Part shown: in pieces, positions 35,093 through 41,558 of the stretch
Layout: the number at the start of each line of letters is the position of its first letter
How positions within the stretch are numbered: position 1 is the first letter of the stretch
Source: Clostridia bacterium
GTDB taxonomy: Bacteria > Bacillota > Clostridia > Oscillospirales > Feifaniaceae
NCBI GenBank assembly: GCA_017517965.1
Contig: JAFWXR010000037.1
Coordinates: forward strand, 183,970 to 247,969
Length of the DNA: 64,000 nucleotides
Direction of reading: 5' to 3'
Program-made: the position numbers and the translations under genes
Notes under the pieces: model-generated
The model's database searches: none
Told to the model about the DNA's origin: nothing
The model's input: only the letters and a program-made list of their open reading frames with translations

Positions 35093-35524
35093 ATGAGAGA
35101 ACATACAGCAACTTTTATAGGACACAATGAATGTTTAGACGTATCACAGGAACAGGTTCGTGCAGAAATTATAAAACTAATAGAAAAAGGGGTATATATT
35201 TTTATGTCAGGCGGTATGGGCAGATTTGACAGGTTATGTGCAGGTGTTGTTTATGAGTTGAAAAAGAAATATCCTCATATACGGAATATATTGGTTATCC
35301 CGTATCTTAGTTTTAATGTTTACAATAAAGAAATCTTTGATGAAATAATATATCCGTATGGGTTTGAAAAATATTATTTTAAGTCAGCGATTCCTGCTCG
35401 GAATAAATACCTTGTCAATAATTCCACATATGCAATATGCTATGTAAAATTTACATGGGGTGGGGCAGCTCAGACATATAAATATGCTAAACAACAAGAT
35501 ATAAATATTATTGACGTTGTATAA
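35093..35524 (+). CDS. SLOG/DUF1273-like nucleotide-binding protein
   Basis: A 143-residue single-domain protein with a Rossmann-like LOG fold: ATFIGHNE at the first strand, YIFMSGGMGRFDRLCAGVV (nucleotide-loop glycine motif) and YVKFTWGGAAQTYKYAKQQ at the C-terminal end, the pattern of DUF1273/YpsA-type SLOG proteins. SLOG domains sense nucleotide-derived signals; a role here in a small defence-type or stress-response pair with the XRE regulator is possible but unproven. Noticeably AT-rich. Confidence 0.75.
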   Translation: MREHTATFIGHNECLDVSQEQVRAEIIKLIEKGVYIFMSGGMGRFDRLCAGVVYELKKKYPHIRNILVIPYLSFNVYNKEIFDEIIYPYGFEKYYFKSAIPARNKYLVNNSTYAICYVKFTWGGAAQTYKYAKQQDINIIDVV

Positions 35525-35525
35525 T

Positions 35526-35556
35526 GAAAAAGGACTTCGTCAGCGAAGTCCTTTTT
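35526..35556. terminator. Bidirectional terminator
   Basis: AAAAAGGACTTCG-tcag-CGAAGTCCTTTTT between convergent genes. The stop of the minus-strand gene lies in the stem. Confidence 0.85.
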
Positions 35557-36166
35557 TATTTAATACCATAATTACAACCGATAAAAGCAAAACGCTTGCG
35601 CCTATTAGAATACCGCAGTTTACGAAAAAACCCATCGGCAGCACCGAAATTATCTCGTCATAACGGGGGTCGAAAACCCAGTTGTCCTTACCCGGAAAGA
35701 ATATGCGGTGGAATATAATGAATGCCTTATTGACGTCAAGGCTTGCAAGCAGACCGATTACAACGGGCAATACAACGGTTGACAACGCCGTGTAAAAGGG
35801 GACTGCTTTACACACTTTAATCCTCTTTCTCAGTGCGAATAAAACCGCAAGGCAGAGTGAGGACGCAATCAGCACGACCGTATCGAGCGTAAATAACGCC
35901 TTGCAATCGGCAAAATGTGCTTTGCCCTCAGCCGAATGTGCCATAACGCCCGTATCAAATTCCTTGCCGAACGTTAAATAGTCGAGCACGCCGTCATACG
36001 CCTCTTTTATCTCGCTTTTTGAAAAACCGCTTTGTGACGGCAGGTCCATAGCCCCGATATGCGCATAGTAAAAGGGGCGCACGTATATGGGCAGGGCAAT
36101 GGAAAACGAGATTATGAATAAAAACAGGGATACGGCAAGTATCCCTGAAAAAATCAGCTTTTTCAT
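35540..36166 (-). CDS. TIGR01906/DUF1461 integral membrane protein
   Basis: A 208-residue membrane protein with four helices and the family pattern: an extracellular loop with YYAHIGAMDLPSQSGFSKSEIKEAYDGVLDYL and a second loop HRIFFPGKDNWVFDPRYDEIISVLPMGFF. Members of TIGR01906 in Firmicutes and actinobacteria have no settled function; some relatives (Lit family) act on membrane lipoproteins. The start overlaps the PHP gene stop (ATGA). Last gene of a five-gene operon. Confidence 0.8.
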   Translation of the reverse strand: MKKLIFSGILAVSLFLFIISFSIALPIYVRPFYYAHIGAMDLPSQSGFSKSEIKEAYDGVLDYLTFGKEFDTGVMAHSAEGKAHFADCKALFTLDTVVLIASSLCLAVLFALRKRIKVCKAVPFYTALSTVVLPVVIGLLASLDVNKAFIIFHRIFFPGKDNWVFDPRYDEIISVLPMGFFVNCGILIGASVLLLSVVIMVLNKKGLR

Positions 36167-36963
36167 CTTACGATGGGGGCAAGGTCGTCTTCTTTAAGAT
36201 TAAGAAGGTCGGCAACCTTGTTTGCGATTTCGATATGCGGATATGCGAGGGTGTTGTGTGCATCACTTCCGAAGGTGAATTTACAGCCTTCTTCCTTAGC
36301 CATACTGTATATTCTTATCAAAGTATGCTGACCTGCAACAGCATCAGGCTCAAGGTCACGTGCAAAGCAGGGCGTCTGAATTTCGAGTGCAATGCCTTTT
36401 TCAGCCGTCTTTGAGAAGAGCCTTCTGTACGTATCATCAGGGATGAGGGGCATTAAAATGCGGTTGTCGTAGGGCGACTTGCAGGCCATAAAGGGATGTG
36501 CCATAGACGTGATATAACGGCTTACGTTGCTGTTAATGATGTCCTCATACGCCTGTACCATAAAGTCAATACACTTCTGATAGGGCTCATAATAGTCCTT
36601 GGGCATGGTGATATGCGTATGTGAATGGGGGATGAGGATGAAGTCAAACTTTTCTGCCGTTTCCTCGGTCATTGCAACACCGCGGTGGGGATAGTCGTAC
36701 TCACCTTCGCAGCCGAAATAGATTTTGGTTGCACTGTCTTTATACTTTTCGATTTCGGATTTAATCTGTGCGACGTGCTCGTAATCCTGGGGTGCATACC
36801 AACGTGAAGCACCTTCGATTGCAGAGTCCCACATATGATCTGCAAAGCCTATTTTGGTAAGACCTACGTCCTTTGCAATACGCATATAGTTTTCAACCGT
36901 TGCAGATTCCTTACCGCAGGATGATATAACCGTATGAACGTGAAAATCGTGAGTAATATTCAT
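36163..36963 (-). CDS. PHP-domain phosphoesterase (histidinol phosphatase-like)
   Basis: A 266-residue PHP-fold metal-dependent hydrolase: HDFHVHTVISSCG is motif 1, GFADHM, CEGEYDY, HSHTH and the terminal FTFGSDAHN complete the metal ligands. It could be a histidinol-phosphatase or a general phosphoesterase; no histidine genes are linked, so the role in this membrane-lipid operon is unknown. Start has AAGGAGAATAA upstream. Confidence 0.85.
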   Translation of the reverse strand: MNITHDFHVHTVISSCGKESATVENYMRIAKDVGLTKIGFADHMWDSAIEGASRWYAPQDYEHVAQIKSEIEKYKDSATKIYFGCEGEYDYPHRGVAMTEETAEKFDFILIPHSHTHITMPKDYYEPYQKCIDFMVQAYEDIINSNVSRYITSMAHPFMACKSPYDNRILMPLIPDDTYRRLFSKTAEKGIALEIQTPCFARDLEPDAVAGQHTLIRIYSMAKEEGCKFTFGSDAHNTLAYPHIEIANKVADLLNLKEDDLAPIVR

Positions 36964-36983
36964 ATTTATTCTCCTTATGTAAA

Positions 36984-37391
36984 TTATTTTTTTGCCGTAT
37001 CAATGCTGTTTCTGAAAACAACGAAGCGCTGGAATAAAAATTCGGTCACGAAGTTTACAAGCATTGTGAGAAATTCAACGAGATAGGCGTTCCAGCCTGC
37101 CTCGGTGAGTGCCTTCGTCCACCACGTCGAAAGGGGCGTGAATACGAGGTAAAACGCCAGAACCTTGAGCATTGCAACGGGCACGTTGTTTGCCGAGTGG
37201 AAGGTGTACTTGCGGTTTAAGGTAAAATTCCACACGACCGAGAGTGTCAGCGAAATGAGGTAGGATACCCACGGTACGAGGTGGAAAACCTCCATAAAAA
37301 GTGTGTAGCTTACAATCTGTATAAGCCCTGCACTTATCGAGAAAAGCGTGAATTTAAGTGAACGCAAAAGTTCTTTTTTTGTATCCGTCAT
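36984..37391 (-). CDS. GtrA-family membrane protein
   Basis: A 135-residue protein with four membrane helices and the GtrA pattern (RSLKFTLFSISAGLIQIVSYTLFM; SVVWNFTLNRKYTFHS; NFVTEFLFQRFVVFRN). GtrA-family proteins are thought to move undecaprenyl-linked or other lipid-linked sugars. The ATG at 37391 overlaps the PAP2 stop codon and has GGAGGAAGAA upstream. Confidence 0.88.
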   Translation of the reverse strand: MTDTKKELLRSLKFTLFSISAGLIQIVSYTLFMEVFHLVPWVSYLISLTLSVVWNFTLNRKYTFHSANNVPVAMLKVLAFYLVFTPLSTWWTKALTEAGWNAYLVEFLTMLVNFVTEFLFQRFVVFRNSIDTAKK

Positions 37392-38044
37392 TTCTTCCTC
37401 CTGTAAAAAACGATGTACTCTGCAATAAGGCACATGGGGATGGCGGCAATAACGTCAACGAAAGAGTGCTGTTTAATAAACGTAACCGACATACAAACGA
37501 GTAAAACGGTGACGCCAACGAAGATTTTGACAGCCTTTGACGCCGTTTTTTCCCTCAGCCATACCGAGAGTATTCCAAGCGAGTAGCCCACGTGTAAAGA
37601 GGGGCATACGTTGGTGCTTGTATCAACAGTATATATCAAACCGACGAGCTTTGTAAAGATGTTATCCCTTGCAAAAACTTCGGGACGCAGATTCTGGCAG
37701 TTGGGGAATATGATATACACCGTCATTGCGATTATCTGCGTGATTATTATATAGGTGGAAAGTTTTTTAAACCCGTCAACGTTGTAGAGGGCAAACCAAA
37801 GAAGGCTTCCCGCCACGAGTACATACCAGAAAACGTAGGGGATTACGAAAACCTCACAAAAGGGGATTAAATCGTCAACAACGCTGTGAACGACGTGACA
37901 GTTTTCCCTCGGAATTAAATTTTCAGTAAGCAGATAAAGTATAAAATAACCTACCCAGCCGAGAAGGTATTTTAAATGCGAGAATTCGGGTGTATTTATT
38001 TTTGACAGTCGAAAGTTTCTGTAATCGACCACGGGCTTTCTCAT
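37388..38044 (-). CDS. PAP2-family lipid phosphatase
   Basis: A 218-residue membrane phosphatase. PAP2 motifs are CPSLHVGYSLG (catalytic) and KQHSFVDVIAAIP in the last helices; about six membrane segments. PAP2 enzymes dephosphorylate lipid phosphates such as phosphatidate or undecaprenyl diphosphate. It overlaps the acyltransferase gene upstream and GtrA downstream by four bases each, pointing to coupled lipid work. Confidence 0.88.
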   Translation of the reverse strand: MRKPVVDYRNFRLSKINTPEFSHLKYLLGWVGYFILYLLTENLIPRENCHVVHSVVDDLIPFCEVFVIPYVFWYVLVAGSLLWFALYNVDGFKKLSTYIIITQIIAMTVYIIFPNCQNLRPEVFARDNIFTKLVGLIYTVDTSTNVCPSLHVGYSLGILSVWLREKTASKAVKIFVGVTVLLVCMSVTFIKQHSFVDVIAAIPMCLIAEYIVFYRRKK

Positions 38045-38787
38045 TTCCCGACCTCCTTGTTTGTCGGATAATATTTTTTTGGAATGTTTCTGTACGGCAC
38101 GACGGTGTGTGTCGGAAGTGAGCGTGCGATAGCGGTTATCTCATTCATAAGATAATCGCAAATTCTTCTTCGCTCATCCTCTATAACCGCCTCGGGATTA
38201 AAGTAAACACCCTTGCCGTAATACATTTTTTTCATTTTGGGCGCTATGTAAAGAGGCACGAAGCATAACTTTTTACCCGTCTTTTTGTAATAGAGCCTCG
38301 CAACGTCGATAAATCTGTCCTGAAAATCGTAAATTACGTTGTTGCATTTTACGTCGTGCTCGGGAAAAATGACGATACTTTCCCCGTTTTCAAGGCAGGA
38401 AACGGTGCGTTTAAAGGTTGAGAGGATACGTTTATCTCTGTAAACGGGAATAGTTTGCGCATTACTGTTGATAAGCACCAAAAGCGGTGATACAATATAC
38501 GACACCATTTTGAAAAAGGGCAACTGCCACTTCGGCTTCTGCGACCAGAAATCCTCGTAGGCGTATGAAGGAGCGTCTTTAAGACTTGTCGTTGCACCGG
38601 CAACCCAGGTACGACGTTTTACGGGTGAATAAAATTCGCAGGCAATCGGGCCGTGAATCTGGCAGTGATTACCTACGATTATAACAGGCTCATCGGGTAT
38701 ATTTTCTGTCCCGACGGCCGTAATTTTCGGATATACGGCTTTTAAAATTGCCGCTAAAAATTTATATATCGATTTAGCGTTCATCAA
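38041..38787 (-). CDS. 1-acylglycerol-3-phosphate acyltransferase-like (PlsC family)
   Basis: A 248-residue acyltransferase with the IVGNHCQIHGPIACE segment (NH-x4-D-like; here an H-x-x-x-H variant) near residue 35 and FPEHDVKCNN near residue 118 as the glycerol-phosphate-binding motif. It would acylate lysophosphatidate or a related acceptor. The catalytic H-x4-D is not exact (HCQIHG), so activity on the normal substrate is uncertain. First gene of the operon; good ATG overlap with PAP2. Confidence 0.8.
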   Translation of the reverse strand: MMNAKSIYKFLAAILKAVYPKITAVGTENIPDEPVIIVGNHCQIHGPIACEFYSPVKRRTWVAGATTSLKDAPSYAYEDFWSQKPKWQLPFFKMVSYIVSPLLVLINSNAQTIPVYRDKRILSTFKRTVSCLENGESIVIFPEHDVKCNNVIYDFQDRFIDVARLYYKKTGKKLCFVPLYIAPKMKKMYYGKGVYFNPEAVIEDERRRICDYLMNEITAIARSLPTHTVVPYRNIPKKYYPTNKEVGK

Positions 38788-38966
38788 AAAACATCCTTTT
38801 TAATGTGTTTCGGTATATTATACCACGAAAACCGAATTTTAACAATAAAACAAAGTGTTAATATTGCACGAACAGCGGCCGTATATATGCAAATCGTTGA
38901 CAACTCTTATATAACTTGCATTTAGTGGTACAATATAAGTATCAAATCGAAAGGGAGTTGTTAATT

Positions 38967-39803
38967 ATGAGACTAACTAAAGAATTGATCCAGAAATTCA
39001 GGCATTATCTTATCGAGGAGGAAAAGTCCTCCGCAACACTAGAAAAATATATACGTGACGTAACAGCATTCTTTGTATGGCTGACGGGCTGTGAACTTGA
39101 TAAAATGACAGTCCTGCGGTACAAAGAGCACCTTAAGGAGAATTATATGCCGGCATCGGTAAATTCTGTTTTGTCATCACTCAACAGCTTTTTTGAGTTT
39201 AACGGGTGGCACGGCTTAAAGGTGAAAATGCTCAAAATCCAGAAACAGATTTTTGCAGAAAGGTCAAAGGAACTCACAAAGGCGGAATACGAGAGGCTTC
39301 TCTCAGCCGCCACGGAAAAGAAGGATGACAGGCTGTATTATCTTATGCAGACGATATGCAGCAGCGGAATCAGGGTGTCGGAATTATCGGCTATCACGGC
39401 AGAGGCGGTGAAGGCAGGTAAAGCGACAATAAATTGCAAGGGTAAAATGCGAGTCGTGATTCTGCCGAAGGAACTTTGCAGAATGCTTAAGGAATATGCA
39501 AAGGAGCAAAAAATAACAAGCGGCCCCGTATTCGTAACGAGAACGGGCAAACCGCTTGACAGAAGCACGATATGGAAGATGATGAAAGCACTTTGTGAAA
39601 GTGCAGGGGTCAGTCGGGAAAAGGTATTCCCGCATAATCTGCGGCACTTGTTTGCACGCACTTTTTATTCCATCCGGAAAGACATAGTACGTCTTGCAGA
39701 TATCCTCGGACATTCGAGTGTAAATACCACACGCATCTATACTATGGAGACGTATGACGTACATTGTCGTCAGATACAGGAACTGGGACTTTTAAGGCTA
39801 TAG
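38967..39803 (+). CDS. Tyrosine recombinase (XerC/D-like, putative DNA invertase)
   Basis: A 278-residue tyrosine recombinase with a SAM-like N-terminal DNA-binding domain (residues 1-90) and a catalytic domain. Catalytic residues are visible: R136 (SGIRVSEL), K158 in the beta-hairpin (INCKGKMR), H223 and R226 (HNLRHLFAR), H249 (LGHSS) and nucleophile Y258 (TRIYTME). The size fits XerC/D or small invertases, not a large phage integrase. ATG 38967 follows AAAGGGAG; the upstream open frame is ignored. Directly downstream are three palindromic sites and a promoter, so a role in phase-variable inversion is likely. Confidence 0.88.
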   Translation: MRLTKELIQKFRHYLIEEEKSSATLEKYIRDVTAFFVWLTGCELDKMTVLRYKEHLKENYMPASVNSVLSSLNSFFEFNGWHGLKVKMLKIQKQIFAERSKELTKAEYERLLSAATEKKDDRLYYLMQTICSSGIRVSELSAITAEAVKAGKATINCKGKMRVVILPKELCRMLKEYAKEQKITSGPVFVTRTGKPLDRSTIWKMMKALCESAGVSREKVFPHNLRHLFARTFYSIRKDIVRLADILGHSSVNTTRIYTMETYDVHCRQIQELGLLRL

Positions 39804-39815
39804 ATATAAAAATAC

Positions 39816-39837
39816 CACATAATCGAAATTATGTTGC
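39816..39837 (+). repeat. Recombination-like site A
   Basis: Arms CCACATA and TATGTTG flank the asymmetric 8-bp spacer ATCGAAAT. The spacer is the exact reverse complement of that in site C. The two sites share an 18-bp perfect inverted repeat, ACATAATCGAAATTATGT. Confidence 0.75.
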
Positions 39838-40001
39838 AGGCAAAGACACTTTATTTATTTGATTTTAGGGAAATTTCCGTTAAACGCAAAATTTAAAGCA
39901 GACTTATAAGACCGGGCAATATCAATTTCGTCTGACCGGTCTGTTTCGTTGTGCCTTCCTTATTATATAAGAAAAATTTTTTATAAATATAAGCGAAATC
40001 A

Positions 40002-40030
40002 TTGACAAACACTCCTTGATATGATACATT
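40002..40030 (+). promoter_or_regulatory. Promoter inside the candidate invertible segment
   Basis: TTGACA, a 17-bp spacer and TACATT, pointing toward the TetR gene. The predicted start lies near 40037, before sites B and C. Confidence 0.7.
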
Positions 40031-40056
40031 GTTACCCTAAAGATATGTATATCATC

Positions 40057-40078
40057 CCACATAATTTCGAATATGTGG
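40057..40078 (+). repeat. Recombination-like site B
   Basis: Arms CCACATA and TATGTGG flank spacer ATTTCGAA, differing from site C by one base in the spacer. The stem followed by TTTTTGCTTT could also act as a weak terminator in the transcript. Confidence 0.65.
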
Positions 40079-40089
40079 TTTTTGCTTTG

Positions 40090-40111
40090 CCACATAATTT
40101 CGATTATGTAG
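40090..40111 (+). repeat. Recombination-like site C
   Basis: Arms CCACATA and TATGTAG flank spacer ATTTCGAT. It is inverted with respect to site A in the spacer, but both A and C are followed by GCAGGCA in the same direction. Confidence 0.7.
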
Positions 40112-40132
40112 CAGGCACATTTTTTTTACAGC

Positions 40133-40172
40133 CGTTTGTAATGCTCATTACAGGTAATGATCGTTACAAACG
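40133..40172 (+). promoter_or_regulatory. Putative TetR operator
   Basis: CGTTTGTAATG and CGTTACAAACG form an 11-bp inverted repeat with one mismatch, and TCATTA/TAATGA forms a nested inner palindrome. The site is 30 bp upstream of the TetR start and downstream of the promoter, the usual place for autoregulation by roadblock. Confidence 0.65.
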
Positions 40173-40202
40173 AATTCAATTCTTAGAAAGGGCTTAGTTA
40201 TC

Positions 40203-40796
40203 ATGGACAGGTACAATGTTAATGACAAAAGACAGGCGATTATCACGGCAACGTGGGATTATCTTCTGAGGACTGGTCTTGCAAATGCCTCCATCGGTGA
40301 TTTATGCAGGGAGCAGAAGCTTGCACAGAGCAGTCTTTACTATTGGTTTGAAAACAAGGATGACATATGGATCAGCGCAGGAAAATACGGTATCTCAAAG
40401 GTTGTAAACGCACTTTTTGAATATACCGTCGGTCACACCGATGACATACGAGCATACTTCGACACACTTCTTGACGAAGTTGACAAGTACAAGCGCGAAC
40501 TTCGACTTGCGGTACAGATTACGATGAGTCCGCTGTACGGTGAGCGTATGAGGGAAAAAGCCAAGGATTTTCGTCTGTTGTACGAAAGATTTGCACAAAA
40601 ACTGATGGAAATTATCGGTTGTCCGCATATTCAGGCAGAAACCTTCATTTATTCCATAATAGCGTACGTCATAGACTACGTGTTGTGGGATGACAGGGAC
40701 AAGACGCAGATGCTTCTTGAAAACCTCTATGACCGAGTGCTCAGGCGACTCGAAAATAACGTAAACAGCAAAAGGAGGAACTATGGAACTGCTTAG
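40203..40796 (+). CDS. TetR-family transcriptional regulator
   Basis: A 197-residue TetR-type regulator. The N-terminal helix-turn-helix is RQAIITATWDYLLRTGLANASIGDLCREQKLAQSSLYYWFENKDDI (about residues 10-55), followed by an all-helical ligand-binding domain. The ligand is unknown. Preceded by a palindromic operator. The next gene starts inside its last codons (ATG 40783), forming an operon with two small proteins that leads toward the giant secreted protein. Confidence 0.88.
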   Translation: MDRYNVNDKRQAIITATWDYLLRTGLANASIGDLCREQKLAQSSLYYWFENKDDIWISAGKYGISKVVNALFEYTVGHTDDIRAYFDTLLDEVDKYKRELRLAVQITMSPLYGERMREKAKDFRLLYERFAQKLMEIIGCPHIQAETFIYSIIAYVIDYVLWDDRDKTQMLLENLYDRVLRRLENNVNSKRRNYGTA

Positions 40797-41028
40797 TGCG
40801 ATATTACTTGTGACAAAATGTGAAAATGCAGAGGCGTTAAAAGCGTTGTCACAGGAACGGAAAGAAAAACTTGCAAATTCTCTTGAAGAGCGTGTGCCCA
40901 GCGGGCTTGCTACGATTGAGGAATGGAATGAACTTTTGACGGTTTTTACGGGCGAAGGCCACGAAAACGATAAAAAAACAGCAAAACAGAAACTTCTTGC
41001 TCATCTTCGCGGTGAGGAAGTTTTGTAA
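40783..41028 (+). CDS. Small hypothetical protein
   Basis: An 81-residue hydrophilic helical protein (MELLSAILLVTKCENAEALKALSQERKEKLANSLEE). No family recognised. It has a strong AAAGGAGGAACT ribosome-binding site and overlaps the TetR gene by 14 bases, so it is translated with it. Possible role in regulation or secretion of the neighbouring giant protein is speculative. Confidence 0.65.
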   Translation: MELLSAILLVTKCENAEALKALSQERKEKLANSLEERVPSGLATIEEWNELLTVFTGEGHENDKKTAKQKLLAHLRGEEVL

Positions 41029-41060
41029 ACAACGGTAATAAGAGAAAGAGAGAAGAACCC

Positions 41061-41303
41061 TTGGAATACGGCACATCCCCACGTTTTTTTACAGAAACAA
41101 TGATTGCAATAGCAGTATTTGTGATTTTAGTCATATTTATTGTTGTTTTCATAAATGCATATCTCCCGTTCAAAGAACGCAGAGATTACATAAAGATGGA
41201 GATCGGACGCAGCGACAGTGAGCGTGAGTACCGATACTGGAAAAAAGAATTAAAACGGTTATACATAAAAAGCATTCCTTTGATAGGACGTTTTTTCAAA
41301 TAA
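41061..41303 (+). CDS. Small single-pass membrane protein
   Basis: An 80-residue protein if started at TTG 41061, or 67 residues from ATG 41100. One strong membrane helix (IAIAVFVILVIFIVVFINAYL) is followed by a basic cytoplasmic tail (RREYRYWKKELKRLYIKS-like). Function unknown. GAGAGAAG precedes the TTG start; the choice is uncertain. Confidence 0.55.
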   Translation: MEYGTSPRFFTETMIAIAVFVILVIFIVVFINAYLPFKERRDYIKMEIGRSDSEREYRYWKKELKRLYIKSIPLIGRFFK

Positions 41304-41356
41304 ACTGTTTTGATTAACCCTCGCAAGAGGCAGGAAGTCTCAAAAGTCTTCCTCCT

Positions 41357-41462
41357 CTTTCAAAGCATACAATTTACGTCAGGCTTTCTCTCCTTGCGTT
41401 TAAGGACTTTCCTCCTTTTAATAATTGTATGCTTTGAAAGGGGATTTTGTCCTCTTTATAAC
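41357..41462 (+). promoter_or_regulatory. Inverted repeat and promoter upstream of the giant protein
   Basis: TTTCAAAGCATACAATT (41358-41374) and AATTGTATGCTTTGAAA (41423-41439) are perfect 17-bp inverted repeats, extended to 18 bp by one more C-G pair, around 48 bp. The right arm contains TTGAAA (41434-41439), which with a 17-bp spacer and TATAAC (41457-41462) makes a plausible promoter for the giant gene. The structure could be an operator, an attenuator, or a small second invertible unit. A smaller hairpin CACAGA-cggat-TCTGTG follows at about 41519. Confidence 0.6.
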
Positions 41463-41558
41463 GTATTTACACGGCGTAACAGAGAACCGTATAAATAGTA
41501 AAACATCTCTGTCCGATGCACAGACGGATTCTGTGTGAAAAAATTAAGGAGGAAATCT

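Larger units (their letters stand above)
39836..40091. other. Candidate invertible promoter segment
   Basis: The 256 bp between the inverted 18-mers of sites A and C contain one strong rightward promoter (40002-40030) and no gene. It includes AGACCGG...CCGGTCT (about 39910-39943), which might terminate transcription coming from the recombinase. Inversion would turn the promoter toward the recombinase and away from the TetR/giant-protein genes. Confidence 0.6.

Noticed and set aside
38967..39803. The tyrosine recombinase as a prophage integrase
   Set aside because: It is 25 kb from the phage module, there is no adjacent excisionase, tRNA or phage gene, and palindromic promoter-flanking sites lie directly downstream.
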